A DNA stretch of 64,000 bases, from assembly GCA_035502095.1 (NCBI GenBank), contig DATJUX010000048.1, positions 1 to 64,000 of the forward strand. Reading direction: 5' to 3'. The notes below the pieces were generated by a model that worked only from the letters and a program-made list of their open reading frames with translations, was not told the origin of the DNA and did no database searches. The position numbers and the translations under genes were made by a program. Of this stretch, positions 16,701 to 25,926 are shown in pieces (position 1 is the first letter of the stretch; each line of letters starts with the position of its first letter). Source of the stretch: JAKANT01 sp035502095. GTDB taxonomy: Bacteria > Pseudomonadota > Gammaproteobacteria > Burkholderiales > Burkholderiaceae_F.

Positions 16701-19496
16701 CTAGAACTGCCGTCCGAGCGCGGCGTACACACGCGTCGTTCCCGGGTCGTCAAGTCCGACGGCAACGCCGACGCGCACCTGAAGCGTCAGCAGGTACAGG
16801 AGCTTAACCTCGCCGAGCATTTCGGCCCCGACGCCGCGGTAGTACTTCGACGGTGACCCCGTGTCCCACGCGGTACCGATGTCGAAGAAGACGTCGGCCG
16901 ACAGGCGATTGATCCCGAACGGAGGCACCATGGCATGGCGGTCGATGTCCATGATCGGTGTGCGGAATTCGACCGTCGCCAGGCGTGCATTGCGGCCGCG
17001 CAGCTGCGGCTCGTCGCCGCGATACCCGCGCAGCGGAAGCTCGCGCTCGTTGAGGTTCGGCACCGCGAGCGGCAGCACGGTGATGGCGCCGCCGAGCTGA
17101 TAGGGCTCCGTCGTTCCGTTGGCGTGCACATCGACCACCCGCCCTGCGAGCACGGTCGGGCCGAGCGGAAGGTAACCCTCGCCATTGAAGCGCACCAGCG
17201 AGCCGTCGTAGTCGTTCGACGAAAACGGCTTGTACGTCTCGTACAGCACGGTGCCGCGCACGCCGCGGTTGAGGCCCTCCGAGAGCCAGTTGGCGTTGCG
17301 GCTGTCGTAGTCGATGTAGGCGGCCGCAACCTTCCTGTCCGCCAGCCCGGTCGTGACGCCGTCGACCACCACCTGGTCGGTGCGATCGATGCCGGCGCCG
17401 ATCCCCAGCGTCAGGCGCTGCTCGAGGCGCAGCCACGGCAGGGTCGAGACCCACTGCCCCTGCGTGCGGCGTTCGTAGATCGTGGTGGTCTCGTCGCCGT
17501 TGCTGCCGGTCCAGGCGGTCGGCTTCAGGTCGCGGATGAGGGCGAAGAAGTGGCGCTTGTACAGGATGTATTCGAGGCTGCCGATCGGCTCGTTCTGCGT
17601 CGTCTCGTACATCGCGGTCAGCGTGTACTGGTGGAAGGCGAGCGCATCGGACCCGTAGATGCTCCCACCGAACGCAACCAGGCCGCGGTCCGCATAGAAC
17701 GCGGGCAGCCACGCGCGCGGGTACAACGAGCGCAGTCCGAGGTAGCTGCGCTCGTCCTTCAGCAGCGAATTCGCGTCGGGTCCCGGCGGCGCGGGCTCGG
17801 CCGGGCCCGCTTGCGGCCGCGCCACGTCGGTTTGCGCGAGCACCGCGGGGGTTGCCTGGCGGCGCACCGCGACGCCTCCGTGCTCGATCGTCACGACCGT
17901 CAGCGCGCCATCGGTGCCGGAGGCCTGCGCGGTCACCGCGGTGTAGGTGTGCGTGAGCTTGGCGAGCTTGCCGCCTGTATCGTGGCGCCAGACGTTGTAG
18001 ACGCCATCGCGGTCCATCACGAGCAGCAGCGACCCGTCCGCGAGATAACTCGGCGAGAAGGCCGGTCCATCGAGCCGCAGGCGGATCGTGGGTGTGACCT
18101 GGCTTGCGCCCAGATCGAATTCCGCCACCGACCAGCGCCCGGCCACCTTCTGCACGACGGCGGCGCGTTTGCCGTCCTCGCTCGCGGCGAGATCGATGAG
18201 TTCGGTTTCCGCCCCCGGCGCATAGACGGTGCGCAACTCGCGCCCGTCCCGGCCGACCAGCACGAGGCTCGCCAGGCCGGCGTCGTTCTTGAGCGCGAGG
18301 AGGTCGGCGCCGGCGAAGACGGCGCGGCGCAGGCGCGCGCAATGCGTGAGGCGCTCGAGCCCGTTCGCCGGCGAATAGACATAGAGGTCGAAGAACAGAT
18401 TCCAGTTGTCGCAGATCTCCGGCTGGGTGATGAGGACGGTGTCGTCGCCGCGCGCATCGATGCGGGCACCGAGGTTCAGGCCCGCGAGGCGTTTCATGGC
18501 GCCGTCGGGCTCGATCCGCTGCAGATACGTGCGCGTGATGCCGTCGTTGGTCACCGCGTAGACGGCCCCTTGCGGGGCGGGCGCCAGCCCCTCGACGCTC
18601 CAATACACCGGTAACAGCGGCGTGCCGGCATTCTCGGGCTCGCGCTTGATCGCCTCCGCGCGGCGGTCGACGCCGCCGCCGAGATCGGCGAGGAACTCGT
18701 TCCACAGCACGTCCATGGTCTTGCCGGTCGCGAGTTCCGGATTGGTGTGCACGCGCGGCACGATGTTGCCGCTGTACTTGTCGACGTACTTGAACACCGC
18801 ATCGTCGCCGTAGACGCGGCGCAGGTAGTCGTAGAAGTACGCGCCGTAGATGTATTCCTTCGACAGCGGCAGGGCGCGTCCGTTGGCGTTGATCTCGGCG
18901 AGCGAAATGAAGCCGCTTGCCCGCTCGGCGCGCAACCAGGCTTCGAACATCGGACCGTACAGCCTGCCGCGCCCGTTGGGCGGATCGCTTTCGTTGAACA
19001 CCGCCAGGCCTTCGATCGCCCAGTCCGGCTGCCACGCGTTGGGGAAGAAATAGGCCAGGCGGCCGAAGATCCACTGCAGCACCTGCGGCGCGCCGCGCAC
19101 CTTGTCCAGATGCACGATGTGCGTGAACTCGTGCGTGAAGATCAGCTCGAGCCATGCGCTGTTGTCGAGCAGTTCGCCCTCGTCCGGCGGCGCCAGATAG
19201 ATGCCGGTCGTGTTGAACGGCAGCGGCGTGGAGTAGCCGTTGGTGATGTCGAACTCGCTGAAGAGCACGACTTCGGTGCGACCACGCGGCTCCCAGGCCA
19301 GCTGCTGCGTGATGCGCGGGTAGACGCGCTCGGCGATCGCGGCCACCTTCTCTGCCACGGCGCGCTGTTCGGCGTGGAAGTGGATGCGAAAGTGCGTGCT
19401 GTCGGCGGAGCGCCAGTCGCGCCACGGATCGGCGCCCTGCGCAAGGGCTGCGTCGCTCGCGCCAAGAAACACCAGCAGAACAAACAGCGTTCGCAT
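16701..19496 (-). CDS. Secreted HExxH peptidase-like / beta-propeller / outer-membrane barrel protein, 931 aa
   Basis: A signal peptide (MRTLFVLLVFLGASDAALA) is followed by a peptidase-MA-like domain: THEFTHIVH gives HExxH at 122-126, and WAIEGLAVFNES gives the downstream Glu at ~162. Residues ~290-570 have repeated strand-rich TolB/propeller-like segments. The last ~330 residues resemble an Omp85/bacterial surface antigen barrel (LPLRGYRGDEPQLRGRNA, ADVFFDIGTAWDTG) and end in Phe, as outer-membrane barrels do. The likely topology is a membrane-anchored barrel with a periplasmic peptidase-like head. The start is the ATG at 19496; everything upstream in frame looks non-coding. Function unknown. 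Confidence 0.82.
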   Translation of the reverse strand: MRTLFVLLVFLGASDAALAQGADPWRDWRSADSTHFRIHFHAEQRAVAEKVAAIAERVYPRITQQLAWEPRGRTEVVLFSEFDITNGYSTPLPFNTTGIYLAPPDEGELLDNSAWLELIFTHEFTHIVHLDKVRGAPQVLQWIFGRLAYFFPNAWQPDWAIEGLAVFNESDPPNGRGRLYGPMFEAWLRAERASGFISLAEINANGRALPLSKEYIYGAYFYDYLRRVYGDDAVFKYVDKYSGNIVPRVHTNPELATGKTMDVLWNEFLADLGGGVDRRAEAIKREPENAGTPLLPVYWSVEGLAPAPQGAVYAVTNDGITRTYLQRIEPDGAMKRLAGLNLGARIDARGDDTVLITQPEICDNWNLFFDLYVYSPANGLERLTHCARLRRAVFAGADLLALKNDAGLASLVLVGRDGRELRTVYAPGAETELIDLAASEDGKRAAVVQKVAGRWSVAEFDLGASQVTPTIRLRLDGPAFSPSYLADGSLLLVMDRDGVYNVWRHDTGGKLAKLTHTYTAVTAQASGTDGALTVVTIEHGGVAVRRQATPAVLAQTDVARPQAGPAEPAPPGPDANSLLKDERSYLGLRSLYPRAWLPAFYADRGLVAFGGSIYGSDALAFHQYTLTAMYETTQNEPIGSLEYILYKRHFFALIRDLKPTAWTGSNGDETTTIYERRTQGQWVSTLPWLRLEQRLTLGIGAGIDRTDQVVVDGVTTGLADRKVAAAYIDYDSRNANWLSEGLNRGVRGTVLYETYKPFSSNDYDGSLVRFNGEGYLPLGPTVLAGRVVDVHANGTTEPYQLGGAITVLPLAVPNLNERELPLRGYRGDEPQLRGRNARLATVEFRTPIMDIDRHAMVPPFGINRLSADVFFDIGTAWDTGSPSKYYRGVGAEMLGEVKLLYLLTLQVRVGVAVGLDDPGTTRVYAALGRQF

Positions 19497-19834
19497 CGTC
19501 CGCGCCGCAGACCGCGCTCTGGATTTGGGCAGCCCGCAAGCGTATGCGCAGAGACACTCACTTGCGCCGATCCGGTGCTCGCCTGTTGTACCGAGACCAC
19601 GTTCGCCCGGAACCTGCGCGCAGCGCGCCCGCCGCCGCATCCGCGTTCCTGCGCACACCATTCGGACTAGCGCCGGCGGAGCGACGCAGGCGATCGAGCT
19701 TGCAAGAGCGCCTGCGGCAGGCGTCAGTCGCGGCGACCGGCAACCGCGCGACCACTCTGACCCAGGCTCCGCATCGAGTCGTGGAAAATGCAGCGTGGGC
19801 GCAACCCGCCCGGACCGTCCGCCTCGACTCGACC
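19497..19834. other. Divergent intergenic region, 338 bp
   Basis: This lies between the start codons of the barrel-peptidase gene (minus) and the thioredoxin-like gene (plus), so promoters for both should be here. No convincing -35/-10 pair, hairpin or small ORF was found by eye. Confidence 0.5.
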
Positions 19835-20203
19835 ATGAACGCTCTCCAGACCGCAGCGCCCGGCGTCGCGGCAGGTGCCGGCATGCTGGTCGTCTGCCTT
19901 TGCGCGGCCTGGTGCGATACGTGCGGTGCGTACCAGCCGGTGCTCGAGCGCGCCGCGCAGCAGCTCCCCGACGCGCGCTTCGTCTGGCTCGACATCGAGG
20001 ACCACGAGGACCTGCTTGGTTCACTCGACATCGCGAACTTTCCGACCCTGCTGGTGGCAGTCGCTGACGAAGTCCGCTTCTTCGGCACGCTGACTCCCCA
20101 GCCGGAAACTCTTGCGCGCCTGCTGCGCGCGAGTTTCGAGGAAGCGACGCGCGGCGCAGCGAGCCCCGAAGCCGCCGCGCTGCTGGCCCGCCTGCGGCGC
20201 TGA
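19835..20203 (+). CDS. Thioredoxin-like protein
   Basis: A 122-residue single thioredoxin-fold domain. The active site is AAWCDTCGAY (CxxC) near residues 27-33, with the cis-proline loop IANFPTLLV further on. There is no signal peptide, so it is probably a cytosolic thiol-disulfide reductant. The spacing between CxxC and the cis-Pro (about 45 residues) is normal for thioredoxin. The ATG at 19835 gives the compact domain; a longer in-frame extension looks non-coding. The next gene on this strand is the PycTM-like membrane protein, 115 bases downstream. Confidence 0.85.
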   Translation: MNALQTAAPGVAAGAGMLVVCLCAAWCDTCGAYQPVLERAAQQLPDARFVWLDIEDHEDLLGSLDIANFPTLLVAVADEVRFFGTLTPQPETLARLLRASFEEATRGAASPEAAALLARLRR

Positions 20204-20318
20204 CGCGCTCCGCGTGCGATGCCCTCCGGATAGGATTGCGCCGCAGCCGCCTCCGCGTGGGCCGGTCGCCGGCTCGACCCGATGCGGCCGTCGACAGCCC
20301 TACCACGCGAGGACTCGC

Positions 20319-20879
20319 ATGCAGACCCCCAATCCGGAATCTCTTCCCCATGTCGCCGGCCTGGGGCCGGGGCCCCTGACGGCGGATCAGCTTCTGCGCT
20401 CACAGGAGACGACCCTGGGCCGTCTTGTGACCACCGGGACCATCGCGGACTCCCGCAGCGGCCTGGTCGTCTCCTCGAATCTCGCCATGCTGGGCGCTCT
20501 GGTCGCGACCACGTCGACCTCGACGCTGCTGCGCGGCGGGCCGTGGTTATGGCTGCTGGTCGGGCTGGCTGCGGCAGGTTCCCTGGCGAGCATCGGCATG
20601 GCTGCGCTGGCCGCGTTTCCGCGGCCCGGCACCCGGCCCGGGTCCCTCGTGTTCTTCGGCAGCATCGCCGAACTGCCGCGCGAGGAGTACTTCAACCGCC
20701 TGCGCGCAGTGCCACAGGTGGAATTCGCGCGCGATCTGGCCGATCAATGCCACCGGGTCGCCGTCATCGCGGCGCTCAAATTCCGCTGGGTACGGCGCGC
20801 GATGGTGACGATGATCATCGCCGCGATCCCCTGGCTGATCTGCCTCGAGGTGGCGAGCTGGATGCGAACGGCGCACTGA
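20319..20879 (+). CDS. PycTM-like (DUF5706, Pycsar effector family) membrane protein, 186 aa
   Basis: The layout resembles the Pycsar transmembrane effector family. There is an ADSRSG motif at 43-48 at the start of helix 1 (~50-70), helix 2 (~75-98), a cytoplasmic segment with LVFFGSIAELPREEYF (110-125), then FARDLADQCHRVA and KFRWVRRAM leading into helix 3 (~161-179). In Pycsar defence such proteins permeabilise the membrane when they bind cCMP or cUMP. No nucleotide cyclase is encoded nearby, so it is either an orphan or a housekeeping homologue. The ATG at 20319 is the first that fits. Family assignment is by pattern recognition. Confidence 0.6.
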   Translation: MQTPNPESLPHVAGLGPGPLTADQLLRSQETTLGRLVTTGTIADSRSGLVVSSNLAMLGALVATTSTSTLLRGGPWLWLLVGLAAAGSLASIGMAALAAFPRPGTRPGSLVFFGSIAELPREEYFNRLRAVPQVEFARDLADQCHRVAVIAALKFRWVRRAMVTMIIAAIPWLICLEVASWMRTAH

Positions 20880-20900
20880 CGCGTCGGAGCCGAAACCGCT

Positions 20901-21773
20901 CTACTCGACCGGATTCTCAAGCACGCCGATGCCCTCGATCTCGATGCGGACCCGATCGCCGCTCTTCAGCCACCGCGGCGGATCGAAGCCCATGCCGACG
21001 CCGGCCGGGGTACCGGTCGCGATCAGGTCGCCCGGGTACAGCGTGATCCCGCGCGAGATGGTCTCGATCAGGACCGGGATGCCGAAGATGAGGTCGCTGC
21101 TCGGCGCGTCCTGGCGCAACTCGTCGTTGACCCAGAGCCGCACGCGCACGTTGCGCCCGTCGATCTCGTCGGCGCTCACCAGCCACGGGCCCATCGGGCA
21201 GAACGTGTCGAAGCTCTTGCCGAGGTGCCACTGCGCATGGCGCATCTGCACGTCGCGCGCCGTGACGTCGTTGACGATGGTGTAGCCCCACACGTGCGCC
21301 ATCGCGTCGCGTGCGGCGATGTTGCGCCCGCCGCGTCCGATCACGACGGCGAGTTCCGCTTCGTAATCGATCTGTTCGGTGATGCCGCTGCCCGGGAGGC
21401 GGATAGGCGCGCCGGGGCCGACGACGCTCTCGGGCACCTTGGAAAAGATGATCGGCCACTCGTCGATCGGCTTCTCGTCCGCCTTGAAAACCGAGCCCTT
21501 GAGTTCCTGCGCATGAGCGCGATAGTTGCGCCCGACGCAGAAGACGTTGCGGCGTGGGCGCGGGATCGGCGCTTCGAGCTGGACGGCAGCCAGCGCGAGC
21601 GCCGGGCTCGTCACTTCGGGCAGCGACCTGCCCGCCGCCAGGTGCTCGACCATGGCAAGCGCGCCGCGCTCATCGGCCTGGAACGCAAGCGCCGCGACGC
21701 TGGCGCGGTCGTAGCTCACCAGCCCGACGAATCGGCGGCCGGCGAGACGGAACGTGGCCAGTTTCATGGGCAT
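20901..21773 (-). CDS. Fumarylacetoacetate hydrolase family protein
   Basis: A 290-residue FAH-family enzyme. The catalytic domain is recognisable: FCVGRNYRAHAQEL, the metal ligands in YEAELAVVIG, the NDVTARDVQ motif, and GDLIATGTPAGVGMGF. Relatives hydrolyse or decarboxylate 2-keto-3-deoxy acids and acylpyruvates with Mg2+ in the cytoplasm. The exact substrate is unknown. Two ATGs six bases apart (21773, 21767) are both possible. The gene is convergent with the PycTM-like gene. Confidence 0.9.
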   Translation of the reverse strand: MPMKLATFRLAGRRFVGLVSYDRASVAALAFQADERGALAMVEHLAAGRSLPEVTSPALALAAVQLEAPIPRPRRNVFCVGRNYRAHAQELKGSVFKADEKPIDEWPIIFSKVPESVVGPGAPIRLPGSGITEQIDYEAELAVVIGRGGRNIAARDAMAHVWGYTIVNDVTARDVQMRHAQWHLGKSFDTFCPMGPWLVSADEIDGRNVRVRLWVNDELRQDAPSSDLIFGIPVLIETISRGITLYPGDLIATGTPAGVGMGFDPPRWLKSGDRVRIEIEGIGVLENPVE

Positions 21774-21854
21774 AGTCTCGCGCAGGGCGACGACGTGCTG
21801 CGCGCGGCTCCCTCCGATGCGGGAGCGCGGTTTCGGGACCGACGGCGAAGGACG

Positions 21855-22412
21855 CTAACCGGGTGCCAGCCGCTCGATCCAGTCGGCGAACGCCTGCAGG
21901 TACTTGGCGAGGAATTCGCGCGTGGCCGGATTGACCAGCTTGTCGCCCTCGAAGAACTTGTCGGCGCCCCCCACGTAGGCCTCAGGCTGTTGCAGCGGCA
22001 GGACGTTGAGGAAAACCAGCGATTGGCGCAGGTGATGATTGGCGCCGAAGGCGCCGATCATGCCCGGCGAAACCGAGATGATCGCGCCCGCCTTGCCGCC
22101 GGCCCAGGAGCTCTGGCCGTACGGACGCGAGCCGACGTCGATGGCGTTCTTCAGCGCGCCAGGCACCGAGCGGTTGTACTCGGGTGTCACGAAGAGGTAG
22201 GCATCGGCCCGGCGGATGCGCTCGCGAAATGCCCGCCACGGCGCCGGCGCGTCCGCTTCGAGGTCGGCGTTGTACAGCGGCAGCGCGCCGATCTCGACCA
22301 GGCTCAGTGCCAGCGATGCGGGCGCAAGCGGCTGCAGCGCGTTGGCGAGCTTGCGGTTGAGAGAGTCCTTGCGCAGGCTGCCGACCAGGACGGCGACGTC
22401 GCGACTTGCCAT
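21855..22412 (-). CDS. NADPH-dependent FMN reductase (ChrR-like)
   Basis: A 185-residue flavodoxin-like reductase. The phosphate-binding loop VLVGSLRKDSLNRKLA and the FMN-contacting segment FVTPEYNRSVPGALKNAIDV are diagnostic. Members reduce quinones, chromate or azo dyes with NAD(P)H and protect against oxidative stress. It is cytosolic. It lies 81 bases upstream of the FAH-family gene on the same strand. Confidence 0.9.
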   Translation of the reverse strand: MASRDVAVLVGSLRKDSLNRKLANALQPLAPASLALSLVEIGALPLYNADLEADAPAPWRAFRERIRRADAYLFVTPEYNRSVPGALKNAIDVGSRPYGQSSWAGGKAGAIISVSPGMIGAFGANHHLRQSLVFLNVLPLQQPEAYVGGADKFFEGDKLVNPATREFLAKYLQAFADWIERLAPG

Positions 22413-22548
22413 GTTCTGCTCCTTCGGCCAGGGCAGCCGCGAGCCTAGCGCCGGTCATCGGCGCGAGCCTTGCAAATACCTTTAACCGAGCAGAACGACC
22501 TGGCCGACCGTGCGGCGCGATTCGAGATCGGCGCGCGCCGCGCGCGGC

Positions 22549-23340
22549 TCACATGCGGCGCGAGTAAAAACGCTGCAGCAGGAAGCGGCACTCGTCGGGC
22601 TTTTCGATCGGGATCCAATGGCCGCAGCCGCGCAGGACCTCGACCTCGCAGCCGACGATCGCACGCCCGATGCGCTGAACTTCCTGCGCGGGCGCGACGG
22701 AGTCGGCATCTCCGCCTACAAGCAGAGTCGGGCAAGTTATGCGCGAAACGTCGATCACCTTAGCGCCGGCAAGCGCATCGCACGACCTCGCATAACCGTC
22801 CGCCGGCTGCCGCATCAGCAGTTCGCGTACCAGGGCAACGGTGACAGGGCGCGTGGCGCGCGTCTCCGGCGAGGTGGTCGAGTTGACGAGCGAGTTGGCG
22901 ATTTCCTGCATTCCGGACTGGCCCTCGCTGCGTGCCTTGTCAGCGCGCACGCGCAGTCCGGGCCGCACCGAGTCCGGAGGCGCCACCATCGGGCCGAACA
23001 ACGCCAGGCTGCGCACGAAGCTCAGCTCGTTGAGCGCGAGGTGAAATGCGACGACGGTGCCGAGCGAATGCGCGACGACGTGCGCGCGTTCGACGCCGAC
23101 GGATGCTGCCGCGCGCAACATCGCCTGGGCCAGCTTCTCGATGGAAAGTCGCTGATCTTCATACGCGCGTGCGGAGCGCGCCGACCCAGGCAGGTCCGGC
23201 CGGATAATGCGAAAGCGGGCAAGTTCGGGCAAAAGTGGTGTCCACACGTTCGACGAGCCGCCAAGACCGTGAATCATGAACACGGCCTCACCCTCGCCGT
23301 CCACTTCGACGGCGATGCGTTCGACAAAATGGGTACTCAA
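22549..23340 (-). CDS. Alpha/beta hydrolase
   Basis: A 263-residue hydrolase: oxyanion-hole motif FMIHGLGGSS, nucleophile elbow AHSLGT, acid in VGGDADSVAP and catalytic His in GCGHWIPIEKP. It resembles 3-oxoadipate enol-lactonase/haloperoxidase-type enzymes, with no clue to the substrate. The start is a TTG at 23340 with GAGGAG 6 bases upstream; the first ATG would cut into the fold. It lies at the distal end of the minus-strand lipid cluster, separated from the SDR gene by a 559-bp decayed stretch. Confidence 0.85.
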   Translation of the reverse strand: MSTHFVERIAVEVDGEGEAVFMIHGLGGSSNVWTPLLPELARFRIIRPDLPGSARSARAYEDQRLSIEKLAQAMLRAAASVGVERAHVVAHSLGTVVAFHLALNELSFVRSLALFGPMVAPPDSVRPGLRVRADKARSEGQSGMQEIANSLVNSTTSPETRATRPVTVALVRELLMRQPADGYARSCDALAGAKVIDVSRITCPTLLVGGDADSVAPAQEVQRIGRAIVGCEVEVLRGCGHWIPIEKPDECRFLLQRFYSRRM

Positions 23341-23899
23341 CGCGATCTCCTCAAGCTACAGAGATCCAGGCGCTCGCGCTGGCCGAGTAGCGCCGGCCTT
23401 GCGGATACATCGTTCTTCATGATCGCAGGCGGCCTTGACGCCGTGCTTGTCGGCCTCGAGCATGTCGAACGCGGCCCCGACGACAGATTGGTGCGGTAGA
23501 CGAAGTCGCTGCCTTGCCTAGACGCATTGCTTGATCGACGATGGCGAGCGCGCGCGTGTTGCCAAGCACTAGCCGTTCGTGCGCTCTTGAGAGGCAGTCT
23601 CATCGCACACGAGTACCATAGCAACGCCGTCTTGGAATGGTCAACCGCGCCTCGACGGAACCCGGTCACACTTGTGTCAGTGACACCGCCGCCAGCCGCG
23701 GCGAGCACAGCGGCGCGCACGTGCTGGCAGTCGCGCGAGACCGGCATGCGATCAAAGCGGCTCCGTGTCGGTCGCCGACAGCAGCCAGCATGGGGGTTCC
23801 CAACGAAGCCGTCTGGCCTCTGCCGGTGGCGAGGAGTGCGCGGGCTCGGTGGCCGAGCCCGCGCCAAACCGCATGGCACCGGCAGCCAAGCAAGAATCG
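23341..23899. other. Non-coding stretch, 559 bp
   Basis: No intact gene is visible on either strand. The left part (23356-23569) contains coding-like fragments in two minus-strand frames, annotated separately. The right part, 23570-23899, shows no recognisable coding or structure. Confidence 0.5.
23356..23569 (-). pseudogene. Possible gene remnant with frameshift
   Basis: On the minus strand one frame reads LVLGNTRALAIVDQAMRLGK and a second frame continues with SVVGAAFDMLEADKHGVKAA, ending at TAG near 23356. Both are richer in hydrophobic and acidic residues than the surrounding shadow frames, suggesting an old coding sequence broken by an indel. No family was recognised and chance cannot be excluded. 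Confidence 0.28.
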
Positions 23900-24727
23900 C
23901 TACAAGAACAGGTCGGGCAGGAGCTGCGTCGAGTTCGGGACGACCGAATACGCGGCGAAATCCTTCACCCCGGCCTTCTTCAGCACTTCCTCGTCGATGA
24001 AGAAGTTGCCCGTGGTGGTGGCCGCGTCCGAAGTCAGGATGGAATGGGCCGCGTCGGCCATGATGGCCGGGGTGCGGCAATGCTCCGGCCGCACCCCAGG
24101 AATCATCTGCAAGGCCGCGGTCTGGATCACCGTGCGCGGCCAGAGCGCGTTGACCGCGATGCCGTCGCTGCGGAACTCCTCCGCATGCCCGAGGACACAC
24201 ATGCTCATGCCGTACTTGGCCATCGTATAGGCGACGTGCGGCGCGAACCAGCGTGCGTTCATGTTGAGGGGCGGTGAAAGCGTCAGGACATGCGGGTTGC
24301 GTTTCGCCTGCGCTGATTTCTTCAGGTAGGGCAGCACGGCCTGCGTGCAGAGGAAGGTCCCACGCACGTTGACGCCGAACATCAGATCGAAGCGCTTGAT
24401 CGGCGTCGCTTCGGTGCCCGTCAGGTTGATGGCGCTGGCGTTGTTGACCAGGATGTCGATGGCGCCGAAGCGCTCCGCCGCCTTCCTGGCAGCTTCGACC
24501 ACCTGCAGCTCGTCGCGGATATCCACCTGCAATGGCAGGCATTCGCCGCCAGCGGCTTCGACCTCTTGTGCGGCCGAGAAGATCGTGCCCGGCAGCCTGG
24601 GATTGGCTGCGGCGGTCTTGGCTGCGATCACGACGTTGGCGCCGTCGCGTGCGCAGCGTTTCGCGATCTCCAGGCCGATGCCGCGCGAGCCGCCGGAGAT
24701 GAAGAGCGTCCTGCCTTTGAGGTTCAT
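23900..24727 (-). CDS. SDR-family oxidoreductase (HSDL2-like)
   Basis: A 275-residue SDR: cofactor motif FISGGSRGIG, NNASAINL, catalytic YTMAKYGMS, plus PPLNMNARWF after the beta-5 strand, as in hydroxysteroid dehydrogenase-like 2 proteins. It is probably a fatty-acyl or steroid-like oxidoreductase. Its ATG at 24727 overlaps the end of the SGNH-hydrolase gene by 4 bases, so it belongs to the acyl-CoA operon upstream. Confidence 0.88.
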   Translation of the reverse strand: MNLKGRTLFISGGSRGIGLEIAKRCARDGANVVIAAKTAAANPRLPGTIFSAAQEVEAAGGECLPLQVDIRDELQVVEAARKAAERFGAIDILVNNASAINLTGTEATPIKRFDLMFGVNVRGTFLCTQAVLPYLKKSAQAKRNPHVLTLSPPLNMNARWFAPHVAYTMAKYGMSMCVLGHAEEFRSDGIAVNALWPRTVIQTAALQMIPGVRPEHCRTPAIMADAAHSILTSDAATTTGNFFIDEEVLKKAGVKDFAAYSVVPNSTQLLPDLFL

Positions 24728-25479
24728 GTCCGTCTCCCGATATCGCAAATCCGCCGCGCGGCCGGTCGCGCGCGCACCCGCTCGGCGATCACCGCGCCGA
24801 GACGCCGGGCAAGCTGACCATACAGCTTCGGCGCCGGATGGTAACCGTCGCGCGCCATCCAGTCGGCCCGCGTCATCCCGTCCAGATCGACGTGGGCGAC
24901 CCCCGACGCGGACGGCGCCCAGCGCGCCTGCGCACGATTGTTGCGCCTTGCCTGCAGACCGACGTACCACGCGAGCGGCTGAGGGATCAGCGGGAAGTTC
25001 TGCATCTCAGGCATCGAAGTGAACAGGACGTGCGTCACGTCGCGGGCACGCAGCCATTGCGCGATGGCGAGGCGCCAGCGTAGTGCACGCCGCAGCGGCA
25101 CCTCGTTGGTCAGGTCGTTGACGCCAACGACGACGACCGCGACATCCGCAGGCGCCACGTCCTCGTCCTGCAGGAGCTGCAGCAACGCTTGCGATGTGAC
25201 GCCGGTTCGCGCCACGAGCTGCCAGGAAACGCTGCCGTTCAGGCGGCCTGCGACATCGCGCGCGAGCGGCAGCGCCAGCGCTTCATCCTGCGTGTCGGCA
25301 CCGACCCCTGCCGCGCTCGAGTCACCCGCCACCAGAAGACGCAGCCCCGGCGTACCGGAGCCCTCGACTCCTTTGCGCGCGCCACGCGGTTCGGGCAACT
25401 CCAGGGCGATCGCACGCAAGCGACGCGCTTGCGCATAGAGGATGGGGCCGAGAGCAATCCTCGCGGCGTTGGCTAGCAT
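24724..25479 (-). CDS. SGNH/GDSL hydrolase
   Basis: A 251-residue esterase of the SGNH fold: block I VAGDSSAAGVG with the nucleophile Ser, block III GVNDLTN, and block V DGYHPAP with the Asp/His pair. The N-terminal ~45 residues are weakly hydrophobic and may anchor it to the membrane. It sits between a PaaI-type thioesterase and an SDR inside the beta-oxidation cluster, suggesting lipid or acyl-ester hydrolysis. Confidence 0.87.
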   Translation of the reverse strand: MLANAARIALGPILYAQARRLRAIALELPEPRGARKGVEGSGTPGLRLLVAGDSSAAGVGADTQDEALALPLARDVAGRLNGSVSWQLVARTGVTSQALLQLLQDEDVAPADVAVVVVGVNDLTNEVPLRRALRWRLAIAQWLRARDVTHVLFTSMPEMQNFPLIPQPLAWYVGLQARRNNRAQARWAPSASGVAHVDLDGMTRADWMARDGYHPAPKLYGQLARRLGAVIAERVRARPAARRICDIGRRT

Positions 25480-25491
25480 CGAGCGCCGGGC

Positions 25492-25917
25492 TTACTTGGG
25501 CCAGAGCACCATCTGCGTACAGCGGAACAGCGCGATGGTTCTCTGCGACTCGATGTGTCGAACCGGCGCATCCCAGACGTGGGTGGTGCGGCCGAGGTGA
25601 ACGGCGACGGCTTCCGCCTCGAGCGTTCCTTCGGTGGCGGTGCCCAGGAAGTTCGACTTCAGCTCGATCGTGGTGAAGTTGCTCGCACCCTGCGGCAGGT
25701 GTGCGGCACACGCGAAGCCGCAACACGTGTCGGCCAGCGCAATCACCGACGCGGCGTGCAGGTAACCGTTGGGGGCGAGCACCTCGGCGCGGATGGGCAG
25801 TCGCATGACGAGCGCGTTCTCTCTCAGCTCGACGACCTGCAATCCAACCAGCTGCGGCAGGCCGATCTGCGCCCGCGCACGCAGCGTCTCGGCTGTGACC
25901 CCCGTGCGCAGTTTCAT
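25492..25917 (-). CDS. PaaI-type hotdog thioesterase
   Basis: A 141-residue hotdog-fold protein: LPQLVGLQVVEL, then NGYLHAASVIALADTCCGFA containing the conserved helix, and TIELKSNFLGTA. Relatives remove CoA from aryl or acyl thioesters that would otherwise stall degradation pathways. It starts 9 bases after the stop of the upstream enoyl-CoA hydratase gene, so the two are co-transcribed. Confidence 0.88.
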   Translation of the reverse strand: MKLRTGVTAETLRARAQIGLPQLVGLQVVELRENALVMRLPIRAEVLAPNGYLHAASVIALADTCCGFACAAHLPQGASNFTTIELKSNFLGTATEGTLEAEAVAVHLGRTTHVWDAPVRHIESQRTIALFRCTQMVLWPK

Positions 25918-25926
25918 GACCGGTCG

